A stretch of DNA of 8,416 nt from Thermoanaerobacterium thermosulfurigenes (GTDB lineage: Bacteria; Bacillota; Thermoanaerobacteria; Thermoanaerobacterales; Thermoanaerobacteraceae), in assembly GCF_051201035.1 (NCBI RefSeq), contig NZ_JBPODR010000048.1, positions 1 to 8,416 of the forward strand. The letters are read 5' to 3'. Positions within the stretch are counted from its first letter, which is position 1, and the number at the start of each line of letters is the position of its first letter. The notes below the pieces were generated by a model. That model was not told the origin of the DNA and did not search any database. It saw only the letters and a program-made list of their open reading frames with translations. The translations under genes and the position numbers were made by a program. This document shows, piece after piece, positions 1 through 7,474 of this stretch.

Positions 1-61
1 TGGCACTGATTAGCCCAAAAGTTATAAATATATACTTCCATTTGAATAGTTTTTTATTCAA
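1..61 (-). CDS. N-terminus of a leftward membrane or exported protein, cut by the window edge
   Basis: Only about 20 codons are visible. Reading leftward, a GAGGGGG ribosome binding site (70-76) lies 8 bases before a TTG codon (59-61). The peptide from that codon starts NKKLFKWKYIFITFGLISA after the initiator. A lysine-rich start followed by a hydrophobic stretch is typical of a signal peptide or first membrane helix. The frame stays open to the window edge. The family cannot be recognised from so short a piece. The gene would be divergent from the exported protein at 259 and would share its upstream region. The main doubt is the TTG start, since no ATG is available at that spacing; the ribosome binding site and the peptide character are the support. 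Confidence 0.5.
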   Translation of the reverse strand, partial: MNKKLFKWKYIFITFGLISA

Positions 62-258
62 TTTTAATTCCCCCTCATATTTGTGTCATAATTGTAAGAA
101 AATAATATCAAAACTTTATGAATAAATTGTTAACAGAAGATTAAAAAAAGATAAAATGGTGTTGCCGAGCAAAATATGATAAAATATTGTAAAAGCAATG
201 GTGATTAAAGATTGTTTATATTTTAATACTAATCCAGCACACAAAGGAGATGAAAGAG

Positions 259-1503
259 ATGAAGAAACTGCTTGTATTTATTTGCATTGTATTGACTGGT
301 GCAAGTATCATGTTTTCGGCTTTTGCTGCGACAAATGATGTGAAAGTAGAATTTACTGTCGGCAAAAGTCAATATACCATTAATGGTCAATATTATGCAA
401 TGGATGTAGCACCTTATATAAAAGATAATCGTACGTTTTTGCCATTGCGATATGTAGCATATGCCATAGGTGTTGAACCTCAAAACATTGTTTATGAAAA
501 TGGAGTTATAACTATAAATAGCTATAATAATATCGTAAAGCTTAGCGTAAACAGCGATATTTTAAATGTAAACGGGAATATAATCCTGATGGACACGAAG
601 CCCGAGATTGTGAATAATAGGGTAATGGTGCCTGTTTACTGGATATCTAAGGCTTTTGGCATAAACATTAGTTGGAATCAATCTACATATTCTGTCACAT
701 TTGATTACGTTGAAAAGTCGGGAAGCAGTTTAAATATCAATAATTCTACTTTGGCTAATAACAATTCCTCTTTAACCACATCAGCAAATGTCAATCCGTC
801 AAATGATGTAAGTAAGCAATTTAGTTGGCAGTATGGAAATGCGACGTACAGTTTAAAACTTCAAATCCCTATCGATATTCTAAATTGGGATAGAAAAATA
901 CCCGGTATAATAGATACTTTTTACAATAGCAGTGGTGAACAACAATCATTTCAGCTTTCATATATGTCTGATGAAATTAAGACATTAGTTCTATCATGTT
1001 CGGAGTATGCAAATAATAATTACACACCTTGGGTCACAGAAGAATCAAATTACGATTATGTAAAAGATATTGCAAAAAGTTTATTGCAAATGGCACAGAG
1101 TAATGGTCTTGACAATTTTCACACGGCGGAGTTTGTTCAAAGTTTTGTTGAATCTATTCCGTACAAAATAACTGATACGCCTGAGCTTCCTGTCCAAACT
1201 CTTGTAGATGGTGGCGATTGTAAAGATAAATCAATATTATTGGCATCACTGCTTAAAAATTTAGGTTATAATGTGGCGCTATTAGTATTTCCTCCGCCTC
1301 AGAACCAACAAGTTGGGCACATGGCAGTTGGAATAGCATTTAATGATAATGAACTTCCGCTCTACCGAGATTACGATTTTACATATTATAACTTTGGTGG
1401 AACAAAATATTATTTTGCAGAGACAACGAGTCCTGGATGGCTTATTGGACAATTAAGCGATGATTCATTAGAGCAGACAGCTTATATTTATGCTGTATCA
1501 TAA
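259..1503 (+). CDS. Exported stalk-domain (copper amine oxidase N-terminal-like) protein with transglutaminase-like domain
   Basis: This 414-residue protein is probably secreted or attached at the cell surface. The start is ATG 259: AAAGGAGA (243-250) lies 8 bases upstream, whereas an in-frame ATG at 250 overlaps that site. Residues 1-23 form a signal peptide (MKK, hydrophobic core, then AFA before Ala24). Residues about 29-145 resemble the copper amine oxidase N-terminal fold common in clostridial exported proteins, with two related halves: DNRTFLPLRYVAYAIG, and NNRVMVPVYWISKAFG from about residue 118. A Ser/Asn-rich linker covers about 145-190. The C-terminal half carries a transglutaminase-like signature, GGDCKDKS with Cys321, then GHMAVGIAF with His354, then YYFAETTS with Glu388, a plausible Cys-His-acid triad. 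Family knowledge suggests a protease, amidase or cross-linking fold; the substrate is unknown. The kdpD-like gene follows after 59 bases on the same strand with no clear terminator, so the two may be cotranscribed. There is no obvious functional link to potassium transport. Confidence 0.85.
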   Translation: MKKLLVFICIVLTGASIMFSAFAATNDVKVEFTVGKSQYTINGQYYAMDVAPYIKDNRTFLPLRYVAYAIGVEPQNIVYENGVITINSYNNIVKLSVNSDILNVNGNIILMDTKPEIVNNRVMVPVYWISKAFGINISWNQSTYSVTFDYVEKSGSSLNINNSTLANNNSSLTTSANVNPSNDVSKQFSWQYGNATYSLKLQIPIDILNWDRKIPGIIDTFYNSSGEQQSFQLSYMSDEIKTLVLSCSEYANNNYTPWVTEESNYDYVKDIAKSLLQMAQSNGLDNFHTAEFVQSFVESIPYKITDTPELPVQTLVDGGDCKDKSILLASLLKNLGYNVALLVFPPPQNQQVGHMAVGIAFNDNELPLYRDYDFTYYNFGGTKYYFAETTSPGWLIGQLSDDSLEQTAYIYAVS

Positions 1504-1562
1504 ATAAATTGTAAGATAAATCGACATTTAATAAAAATAAAGAAATTTTCAGGAGTGATACA

Positions 1563-2702
1563 ATGAGCGATAATTTTAAGAGACTTACGCCAGAAGAGGC
1601 ATTGGAAATAGCCAATAAAAGTCAAAGAGGCAAGTTGAAGATATTTTTAGGATATGCGCCTGGTGTAGGAAAGACGTATGCCATGCTTGATGAGGCAAAC
1701 AGAAGATTAAAAAGAGGTCAAGATGTCGTCATCGGTGTTGTAGAAACGTATGGAAGAAAAGAAACTGAGGCGATGATTGGTGATTTGGAAATAATACCTA
1801 AAAAAGAAATCATATATAAAGGTACTGTACAGTACGAGATGGATCTTGAGGCTATATTAAAAAGAAAACCGCAAGTCGTTTTGGTAGATGAGTTGGCACA
1901 TACGAATGTACCTGGCAGCAAGCATAATAAAAGATATGAAGATGTAGAGGAAATACTGCAAAATGGAATAAACGTTTTGTCGACTTTGAATATACAGCAT
2001 TTAGAAAGTTTAAATGACACTGTAAAACAGATTACTGGTATAACAGTGAGGGAGACGGTTCCCGATACAATAGTTAATAATGCCGATGAAATAGAAGTCA
2101 TAGATGTAACGCCTGATGCTCTTCAAAATCGATTAAAAAGAGGCGAGGTGTACAATCTCGATAAAGTTGATCAAGCGTTAAAAAACTTTTTCCGAAAGGG
2201 AAATTTAAATGCCTTAAGAGAATTGGCACTCCGACAGTCTGCAGATGAAGTTGATGAAGACTTAGAGCAATATATGAAAGAACATGGCATACAAGAAAAT
2301 TGGGAGACAAATGAAAAAATAATGGTATGCATAAGTTTTAATCCGCTTGTAAAAAAATTAATAAGACGGGGTGCAAGAAGAGCACACCGCTTTAAATGCG
2401 AATGGATAGTCGTGTATGTAGAATGCACAAATATTTTCGCCAAAAAGCCAACTAAAAAAGATATGGAGGTGTTAGAAAGCCATTTTAAGCTTGCTAAGCA
2501 GCTCGGGGCTGAAGTAGTTGTCTTAAGAGGAAAAAGCGTATCAGAAGAACTGCTTAAATTTGCCAAAGAAAGACATATTACACAGATAATAATGGGACAT
2601 TCAAACAGAAGAAAGTGGGAGACGCTTTTAAGAGGATCTACGGTACTGAAACTAATAAACTCAGCAAAAAGCATTGAAATACATGTTATCCCATATAATT
2701 AA
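1563..2702 (+). CDS. kdpD: Short KdpD: KdpD N-terminal ATP-binding domain plus Usp domain, no kinase core
   Basis: This 379-residue cytoplasmic protein corresponds to the N-terminal input part of the Kdp potassium sensor (E. coli KdpD is about 895 residues). AGGAG (1551-1555) lies 7 bases before the ATG. Residues 22-38 hold the KdpD start, with a Walker A motif GYAPGVGKT at 30-38. A Walker B-like VVLVDELAHTNVPGS follows, with the family stretches GVVETYGRKETEAM and STLNIQHLESLND. Residues about 250-376 are a universal-stress-protein domain, starting IMVCISFNP and containing GHSNRRKWETLLRGS. The protein stops at EIHVIPYN, exactly at the end of the Usp domain. There are no four-helix membrane region, GAF, HisKA or ATPase domains, and no downstream remnant of them. 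A clean stop at a domain boundary argues for a natural short form, as known from Anabaena and Deinococcus, rather than decay. Its job is presumably to modulate a separate kinase or regulator. It converges with kdpC, 22 bases away. Confidence 0.9.
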   Translation: MSDNFKRLTPEEALEIANKSQRGKLKIFLGYAPGVGKTYAMLDEANRRLKRGQDVVIGVVETYGRKETEAMIGDLEIIPKKEIIYKGTVQYEMDLEAILKRKPQVVLVDELAHTNVPGSKHNKRYEDVEEILQNGINVLSTLNIQHLESLNDTVKQITGITVRETVPDTIVNNADEIEVIDVTPDALQNRLKRGEVYNLDKVDQALKNFFRKGNLNALRELALRQSADEVDEDLEQYMKEHGIQENWETNEKIMVCISFNPLVKKLIRRGARRAHRFKCEWIVVYVECTNIFAKKPTKKDMEVLESHFKLAKQLGAEVVVLRGKSVSEELLKFAKERHITQIIMGHSNRRKWETLLRGSTVLKLINSAKSIEIHVIPYN

Positions 2703-2724
2703 TCAAAAGACAAAAATTGTTCTG

Positions 2725-3303
2725 CTATTTGAGGTTATCAAGAGCGATATTTAGTTCTAATACATTTACTCTTGGTTCTCCCAATATGCCTAATTGTCTC
2801 CCTGTAATATGCTCGTTAACAAGATTTTTTAATTTTTCTTCAGATATGCCACGGGCTTTAGCTATCCGTGGTATTTGCATAAGGGCAGCCTCAATGCTTA
2901 TATCGGGGTCAAGACCGCTTGCCGATGATGTAATAATGTCAGATGGGACGGCAGTGTTTGATTTAAGACCATTTTCTTCTCTGACTTGCTGTGCCAGTTT
3001 TTCAACTTTTTCAATTAGCAGCTTATTTGTAGGACCAAGGTTTGAAGCTGATGAGGACGTTGCATCATATCCGGATTCACCGGCAGAAGATGGACGTCCA
3101 TGAAAATATTTTGGATCGCTAAATTGTTGACCTATTAAAGATGAACCAACGGCTTGGCCATCTTTGTAAATCAGACTTCCATTTGCTTGATGTGGGAAAA
3201 TTAGCTGTGCTATTCCAGTAATAGTCAGTGGATATAGTAGACCTGTAAAGACAGAGAGTACTATAAGAAGTATTAAGCTTTTTAAAATGGCATTTTTAAT
3301 CAT
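2725..3303 (-). CDS. kdpC: KdpC, subunit of the potassium-transporting P-type ATPase
   Basis: KdpC is the single-span subunit that assists the KdpFABC pump, taken from family knowledge to stabilise the complex and raise nucleotide affinity of KdpB. The protein is 192 residues, the usual length. The start is ATG 3303: GAAAGGAG (3311-3318) lies 7 bases upstream, and an upstream in-frame ATG at 3330 has no such site and would add nine residues. One membrane helix spans about residues 7-29 (LKSLILLIVLSVFTGLLYPL). It is followed by the family hallmark stretch IGQQFSDPKYFHGRPSSAG, and later by GLDPDISIEAALMQIPRIAKARG and a C-terminal VNEHITGRQLGILGEPRVNV. It is the last gene of kdpFABC, 31 bases after kdpB. 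Its stop faces the stop of the short kdpD. The protein appears intact. Confidence 0.96.
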   Translation of the reverse strand: MIKNAILKSLILLIVLSVFTGLLYPLTITGIAQLIFPHQANGSLIYKDGQAVGSSLIGQQFSDPKYFHGRPSSAGESGYDATSSSASNLGPTNKLLIEKVEKLAQQVREENGLKSNTAVPSDIITSSASGLDPDISIEAALMQIPRIAKARGISEEKLKNLVNEHITGRQLGILGEPRVNVLELNIALDNLK

Positions 3304-3334
3304 GTCTAATCTCCTTTCGGTATAATACACTTGA

Positions 3335-5371
3335 TTAGTGAACCAATCCTAAGAAAGTGATGATCATGTCTATTATTTTTATACCTACAAACGGTACTAT
3401 AAGCCCACCTAAGCCATATATAAGCATGTTTCGCTTAAAGATTGCAGCAGCGCCCAGCGGTCTATATTTTACACCTTTTAATGCCAATGGAATAAGTGCA
3501 ATTATAATAAGTGCATTAAAGATTATAGCCGATAAAACAGCGCTTTCAGGTGTTTTTAAATGCATAATGTTTAATACACCTAATTGAGGATATGTAGCCG
3601 AAAACATAGCAGGTATTATGGCAAAATACTTTGCTACATCATTTGCGATGCTGAACGTAGTCAATGCACCACGTGTCATAAGTAACTGTTTGCCGATCTC
3701 AACGACTGCTATTAATTTTGTAGGGCTTGAATCCAAGTCTACCATGTTTCCTGCTTCTTTGGCGGCCTGTGTTCCTGAATTCATAGCGACGCCAACGTCT
3801 GCTTGGGCAAGTGCAGGAGCGTCATTTGTGCCGTCACCTGTCATTGCAACTAAATGCCCATTTGCTTGATATTCCTTTATAAGGCTAAGCTTTGTTTCAG
3901 GTTTTGCCTCTGCAACAAATTCATCCACTCCTGCTTCATCTGCGATAGCCTTTGCCGTCATTGGATTATCGCCTGTTATCATTACGGTTTTTATTCCCAT
4001 TCTACGTAAATCAGCAAAGCGTTCTTTAATGCCACCTTTAACTATGTCTTTTAGGTGTATTACACCTAACACCCTTTCATTTTCTGCTACTACCAAAGGA
4101 GTACCGCCATTTTGTGCAATCATTTTAACTGCGTTTAAAACTTCTTCAGGCATATTACCGCCTTTTTCTTTCACATAATTTTCTATTGCATCGATAGCAC
4201 CTTTTCGTATCTCTTTATTGTTGTTTATATTTATTCCGCTCATACGAGTCTTGGCTGTAAAAGGTATGAATTCCACATTTAATTCTTTTAAATTGTGCTC
4301 TCTTATACCGTATTTGTCTTTTGCTAAAACTACAATGCTTCTGCCTTCCGGTGTCTCATCAGATAAAGAGGACATTTGAGCAGCCATTGCCAATTCATTT
4401 TCTGTCACACCTGGAGCAGGAATAAATTCTGTAGCCATTCTATTGCCAAATGTGATTGTACCAGTTTTATCCAGTAAAAGCACATCTACGTCACCTGCGG
4501 CTTCAACGGCGCGACCAGACATGGCCAATATATTCTTTTTTATGAGCCTGTCCATCCCTGCTATGCCAATTGCACTTAGTAGTCCTCCTATTGTAGTTGG
4601 TATGAGGCAAACCAGCAATGCAATAAGTGTTGGAATTGATATTTTTGTTCCTGAATAAATCGCATAAGGCTCAATTGTAACTGTGGCTAAAAGCAGTATT
4701 ATAGTGAGTCCTATAAGCATGATTGTCAATGCAATCTCATTTGGCGTCTTTTGTCTTTTTGCACCTTCTACAAGGCTTATCATTTTATCAAGAAATGATT
4801 CACCTGGATCTGAAGAAATTTTTACTTTTATCCAGTCTGATAGAACTTTTGTACCAGCAGTTACAGAGCTTCTGTCACCGCCAGATTCTCTTATGACAGG
4901 TGCAGATTCACCAGTAATTGCACTTTCGTCTACAGATGCTACACCTTCAATTACTTCTCCATCGCCTGGTATTATATCACCAGCTTCAACTAAGACAATG
5001 TCACCTTTTTTAAGAGTGGAACCCAACACTACCTCAGTTTTATCACCTACTAATTTTTTTGCTTTTATATCTTTTCTTGTTTTCCGAAGTGCATCAGCTT
5101 GAGCCTTACCTCTGCCTTCAGCTAAAGACTCTGCAAAATTTGCAAACAAGATGGTAAACCACAGCCAAATTGAGATTTGCAAGTCGAAATTTCTTTCAGC
5201 ACTTTTACCTATAAAGTCCATGATCGTTATTATAGTCGTTAATATTGAACCTATCTCAACAATGAACATTACAGGATTTCTGAAAAGTGTTGCAGGATTT
5301 AATTTTTTAAAAGCATTTTTAATGAGTTCTTTACTATTTATATTCATTCGCGTAGATTCTTTTTTGCTCAT
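3335..5371 (-). CDS. kdpB: KdpB, catalytic ATPase subunit of the Kdp potassium pump
   Basis: KdpB is the P-type ATPase subunit that hydrolyses ATP to drive K+ uptake through KdpA; it sits in the cytoplasmic membrane. The start is ATG 5371, with TGGAGGT (5378-5384) 6 bases upstream. A longer open frame from 5407 runs back over the kdpA stop and is unlikely. The protein is 678 residues against about 682 in E. coli. Visible landmarks are the actuator loop TGES at residues 153-156, the M4 segment CLIPTTIGGLLSAIG, the phosphorylation motif DKTGT with Asp301 (E. coli Asp307), a nucleotide-binding region with TPEGRSIVVLAK, the hinge MTGDNPMTAKAIADEAGVDEFVAEAKPE, and GDGTNDAPALA from residue 512. Ser156 matches E. 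coli Ser162 in the TGES motif, the site whose phosphorylation inhibits the pump at high K+. All catalytic motifs are intact. It follows kdpA after 16 bases. Confidence 0.98.
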   Translation of the reverse strand: MSKKESTRMNINSKELIKNAFKKLNPATLFRNPVMFIVEIGSILTTIITIMDFIGKSAERNFDLQISIWLWFTILFANFAESLAEGRGKAQADALRKTRKDIKAKKLVGDKTEVVLGSTLKKGDIVLVEAGDIIPGDGEVIEGVASVDESAITGESAPVIRESGGDRSSVTAGTKVLSDWIKVKISSDPGESFLDKMISLVEGAKRQKTPNEIALTIMLIGLTIILLLATVTIEPYAIYSGTKISIPTLIALLVCLIPTTIGGLLSAIGIAGMDRLIKKNILAMSGRAVEAAGDVDVLLLDKTGTITFGNRMATEFIPAPGVTENELAMAAQMSSLSDETPEGRSIVVLAKDKYGIREHNLKELNVEFIPFTAKTRMSGININNNKEIRKGAIDAIENYVKEKGGNMPEEVLNAVKMIAQNGGTPLVVAENERVLGVIHLKDIVKGGIKERFADLRRMGIKTVMITGDNPMTAKAIADEAGVDEFVAEAKPETKLSLIKEYQANGHLVAMTGDGTNDAPALAQADVGVAMNSGTQAAKEAGNMVDLDSSPTKLIAVVEIGKQLLMTRGALTTFSIANDVAKYFAIIPAMFSATYPQLGVLNIMHLKTPESAVLSAIIFNALIIIALIPLALKGVKYRPLGAAAIFKRNMLIYGLGGLIVPFVGIKIIDMIITFLGLVH

Positions 5372-5387
5372 ATTAATACCTCCATGG

Positions 5388-7094
5388 TTAGAACAATCTT
5401 CCAGCATTCATCAGCAATTGTTCGATTATTGGGCCTAAAGAAAGAGCCGGGAAAAATGTTAAAGCACCAATTATCAGCACTATTCCCACTAAAAGCACTG
5501 AAAATAATGCGTTATCAGTAGGAAATGTTCCTACACTGGCAGGAACAATCTTTTTATTTGCCAAGCTTCCTGCAATGGCCAGTGCTGGTATGATGACGCC
5601 AAACCTACCAATAATCATTGCGATTGAGGTGATTAAATTGTAAAAAAGTGTGTTAGAGTTAAGTCCGGCAAAAGCACTTCCATTATTTCCTGATGTCGAA
5701 GCAAAAGCGTACAATATCTCACTTAAACCATGTGGACCATGATTTAGTAGGACACTTGTGCCAGCTTTTGTAACCGATGCAATAGCACTTCCTATAAGTA
5801 TTGTGGAAGCTGGTATTATGATGGCCAATATTGACATCTTCATCTCGTATGATTCTATTTTTTTGCCGATGTATTCAGGGGTTCGCCCCACCATAAGACC
5901 TACGATAAAAACTGCTAAAAAAGCATCTATTAGCATTGAATAAAGCCCGGAGCCAACACCTCCAAATATGACTTCTCCAAGCATTATTTGAAGCATTGGT
6001 ATTAGTCCACCTAAAGGAGTCATACTGTCTAAAGAAGAATTTACGGCGCCACAAGATGCGGCTGTTGTGACTGTTGAGAATAGTGAAGAACCAGCTATTC
6101 CAAATCTGACTTCTTTTCCTTCCATAGCAGATGGACCAGTTATATTTATGTGGTTTATGATTGGATTGCCGGTTTTTTCTGAATAATATGTTGTACCCAA
6201 CATGATGACAAATAAAATAAGCATGGCACTAAAGATAGCCCATCCTTGTCTTGTGTTTTTTACCATTTTGCCAAATGTATATGGCAATGAAGCTGGTATA
6301 GCAAGTATTGCAAGCATTTCTAACATGTTTGTAAGTGGCGTTGGGTTTTCAAAAGGATGTGCAGAATTTGCTCCAAAAAAGCCTCCGCCGTTTGTTCCCA
6401 ACATTTTAATTGCTTCCTGAGAAGCCACAGGACCCATTGCTATGACTTGCTTTAGACCTTCTAATGTATGTACTTTAATATAGCTACTAAAGTTTTGTAT
6501 TACTCCCTGTTGTGTAAGGATTAAAGAAAGAATTAATGAAAGAGGCAAAAAAATCCATATTATTGATTTTGTGATATCCACCCAAAAATTGCCTATATCT
6601 TTCGTGGAATGTCGCATTATGCCTCTAATTAAAGCAATCGCGACAGAAAGTCCAGTAGCAGCAGATAAAAAGTTCTGAACTGTAAACCCTAACATTTGAG
6701 TTAAGTAACTTACGGTTGTTTCACCACTATATGCTTGCCAGTTTGTGTTTGTCACAAAGCTTACTGCTGTATTTAAAGCAAGATGCCATGATGAAATTCC
6801 AGGTAGTTTTTGAGGATTTAATGGCAATCTGCCTTGCGATACGAGTATAATAAAGAGAAAGATTATGCCTAAGAGATTAAATGTAAGTAATGACAAAGCA
6901 TACTCTTTCCAATTCATTTCGTGGCTTTCATCTATACCTGTAATTTTGTAGACAATTTTTTCGATTGGTTTTGCTACAAAATCAAAAAATGTATGCTGAT
7001 TCGTAAACACCTTTGCTATATACGAACCAAGTGGAATTGTAATTATCACTAAAAGACATATAAATATTACCATTTGTAAAATATCATATATCAT
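5388..7094 (-). CDS. kdpA: KdpA, potassium-selective channel-like subunit of the Kdp pump
   Basis: KdpA is the potassium-binding and translocating subunit of KdpFABC, distantly related to K+ channels and the Trk/Ktr/HKT superfamily. The start is ATG 7094, with AGGGAGG (7101-7107) 6 bases upstream. A GTG six codons earlier (7112) reads through that ribosome binding site and is rejected. The protein is 568 residues, close to the E. coli 557, with about ten hydrophobic segments. Selectivity-filter loops are recognisable: NTNWQAYSGETTVSYLTQM, GTNGGGFFGANSAHPFENP (GTNGGG at residues 233-238), AASCGAVNSS, and GNNGSAFAGL. The C-terminus ends with SLGPIIEQLLMNAGRLF. It lies 21 bases after kdpF and 16 bases before kdpB, so translation of the operon is probably tightly coupled. 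Nothing suggests damage. Confidence 0.98.
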   Translation of the reverse strand: MIYDILQMVIFICLLVIITIPLGSYIAKVFTNQHTFFDFVAKPIEKIVYKITGIDESHEMNWKEYALSLLTFNLLGIIFLFIILVSQGRLPLNPQKLPGISSWHLALNTAVSFVTNTNWQAYSGETTVSYLTQMLGFTVQNFLSAATGLSVAIALIRGIMRHSTKDIGNFWVDITKSIIWIFLPLSLILSLILTQQGVIQNFSSYIKVHTLEGLKQVIAMGPVASQEAIKMLGTNGGGFFGANSAHPFENPTPLTNMLEMLAILAIPASLPYTFGKMVKNTRQGWAIFSAMLILFVIMLGTTYYSEKTGNPIINHINITGPSAMEGKEVRFGIAGSSLFSTVTTAASCGAVNSSLDSMTPLGGLIPMLQIMLGEVIFGGVGSGLYSMLIDAFLAVFIVGLMVGRTPEYIGKKIESYEMKMSILAIIIPASTILIGSAIASVTKAGTSVLLNHGPHGLSEILYAFASTSGNNGSAFAGLNSNTLFYNLITSIAMIIGRFGVIIPALAIAGSLANKKIVPASVGTFPTDNALFSVLLVGIVLIIGALTFFPALSLGPIIEQLLMNAGRLF

Positions 7095-7115
7095 ACTAAT
7101 CCTCCCTGACACTTA

Positions 7116-7205
7116 TCATAATTCATCAGCTTTTAATAGCATGTAAACCAAATAAAAAAGTATTACAAGTGATATTATGCCACCTAAAGTAAATTCAATA
7201 TTCAC
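7116..7205 (-). CDS. kdpF: KdpF, 29-residue membrane peptide of the Kdp complex
   Basis: A very short gene heads the operon, with a GTG start (7205-7203) preceded by AAGGAGG (7214-7220) at 8 bases. It encodes 29 residues beginning MNIEFTLGGIISLV and ending LLKADEL, with a single hydrophobic helix over about residues 7-24. This matches E. coli KdpF (29 residues, one helix, polar C-terminus), which family knowledge places as a lipid-like stabiliser at the KdpA/KdpB interface. Size, position directly before kdpA (21-base gap) and ribosome binding site strength support a real gene. It is below usual gene-caller length limits. Sequence conservation in KdpF is low, so the call rests on position and topology. 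Confidence 0.88.
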   Translation of the reverse strand: MNIEFTLGGIISLVILFYLVYMLLKADEL

Positions 7206-7257
7206 TGCAAATTCCTCCTTAAAAAATAAAATAATCAATGCTTTTAGGCATGAGTAA

Positions 7258-7286
7258 ATTATAATACACGGGAAAATAAAACAAAA
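7258..7286 (-). promoter_or_regulatory. Probable kdpFABC promoter
   Basis: On the minus strand a perfect TATAAT (-10) lies at 7258-7263. The -35 region is poor: T-rich sequence around 7279-7286 offers only TTTTGT at 17-base spacing or TTGTTT at 15. A strong -10 with a weak -35 is typical of an activator-dependent promoter and fits the direct repeat immediately upstream. The predicted leader to kdpF is about 45 bases, too short for a riboswitch. No transcript data are available. Confidence 0.6.
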
Positions 7287-7287
7287 G

Positions 7288-7308
7288 TTTCATTAAATTT
7301 TCATTAAA
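7288..7308. promoter_or_regulatory. Tandem direct repeat, candidate response-regulator operator for kdp
   Basis: The 10-mer TTTCATTAAA occurs twice, at 7288-7297 and 7299-7308, exactly 11 bases apart. On the minus strand it reads TTTAATGAAA and lies just upstream of the weak -35, at roughly -37 to -57 from the predicted start. Direct repeats with 11-base spacing next to the -35 are the usual layout for OmpR/PhoB-family regulators such as KdpE. The identity of the regulator is inferred. The region is AT-rich, so chance repeats are possible. Confidence 0.5.
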
Positions 7309-7403
7309 AAATTATCCATATTATCAAATCCCTTTATATTAAATTATCTCACTAATACACATAATTATCAAATTTTTTCACGTTTTTTCGTAGGAATCCT
7401 TTA

Positions 7404-7432
7404 TTGACTTTATATTTTCTGAAAATTATACT
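7404..7432 (+). promoter_or_regulatory. SigA-type promoter for the sensor kinase gene
   Basis: TTGACT (7404-7409) and TATACT (7427-7432) are separated by 17 bases. Each matches the housekeeping consensus at five of six positions with optimal spacing. The predicted start near 7439 gives a leader of about 36 bases to the ATG at 7475. This is the best promoter in the window and suggests constitutive expression of the kinase gene, in contrast to the activator-type kdp promoter on the other strand. Confidence 0.72.
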
Positions 7433-7474
7433 TTAACTATTAAGAATTGAAGTGTATGTAGGTAGGTGTATTTA

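Noticed and set aside
127..157. Promoter for the stalk-domain protein (TTGTTA, TAAAAT)
   Set aside because: The 19-base spacing is too long and several equally weak alternatives exist in this AT-rich region.
1509..1537. Promoter for the short kdpD (TTGTAA, 17 bases, TAAAAA)
   Set aside because: Both hexamers match at only four of six positions in AT-rich sequence, which is expected by chance; readthrough from the upstream gene is equally possible.
1718..2674. Minus-strand open frames opposite the short kdpD
   Set aside because: They overlap one another and the kdpD frame, have no initiation signals and no family character.
2690..2702. Short KdpD as a recent frameshift or nonsense truncation of a full-length gene
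   Set aside because: The stop is at the exact end of the Usp domain, and the following 22 bases lead directly into the kdpC stop, so no remnant of the membrane or kinase part remains.
2717..3103. Open frame of 128 codons on the plus strand opposite kdpC
   Set aside because: It lies antisense within a well-supported kdpC, lacks a ribosome binding site, and its peptide has no recognisable domain.
4683..5438. Plus-strand open frames opposite kdpB (4683-5102 and 5151-5438)
   Set aside because: These are antisense shadows of kdpB codons; kdpB carries all P-type ATPase motifs in the other strand.
7206..7257. A ydaO-type (c-di-AMP) riboswitch in the kdp leader, as found before some kdp operons
   Set aside because: The predicted leader is only about 45 bases and lacks the conserved GC-rich motifs of that riboswitch.
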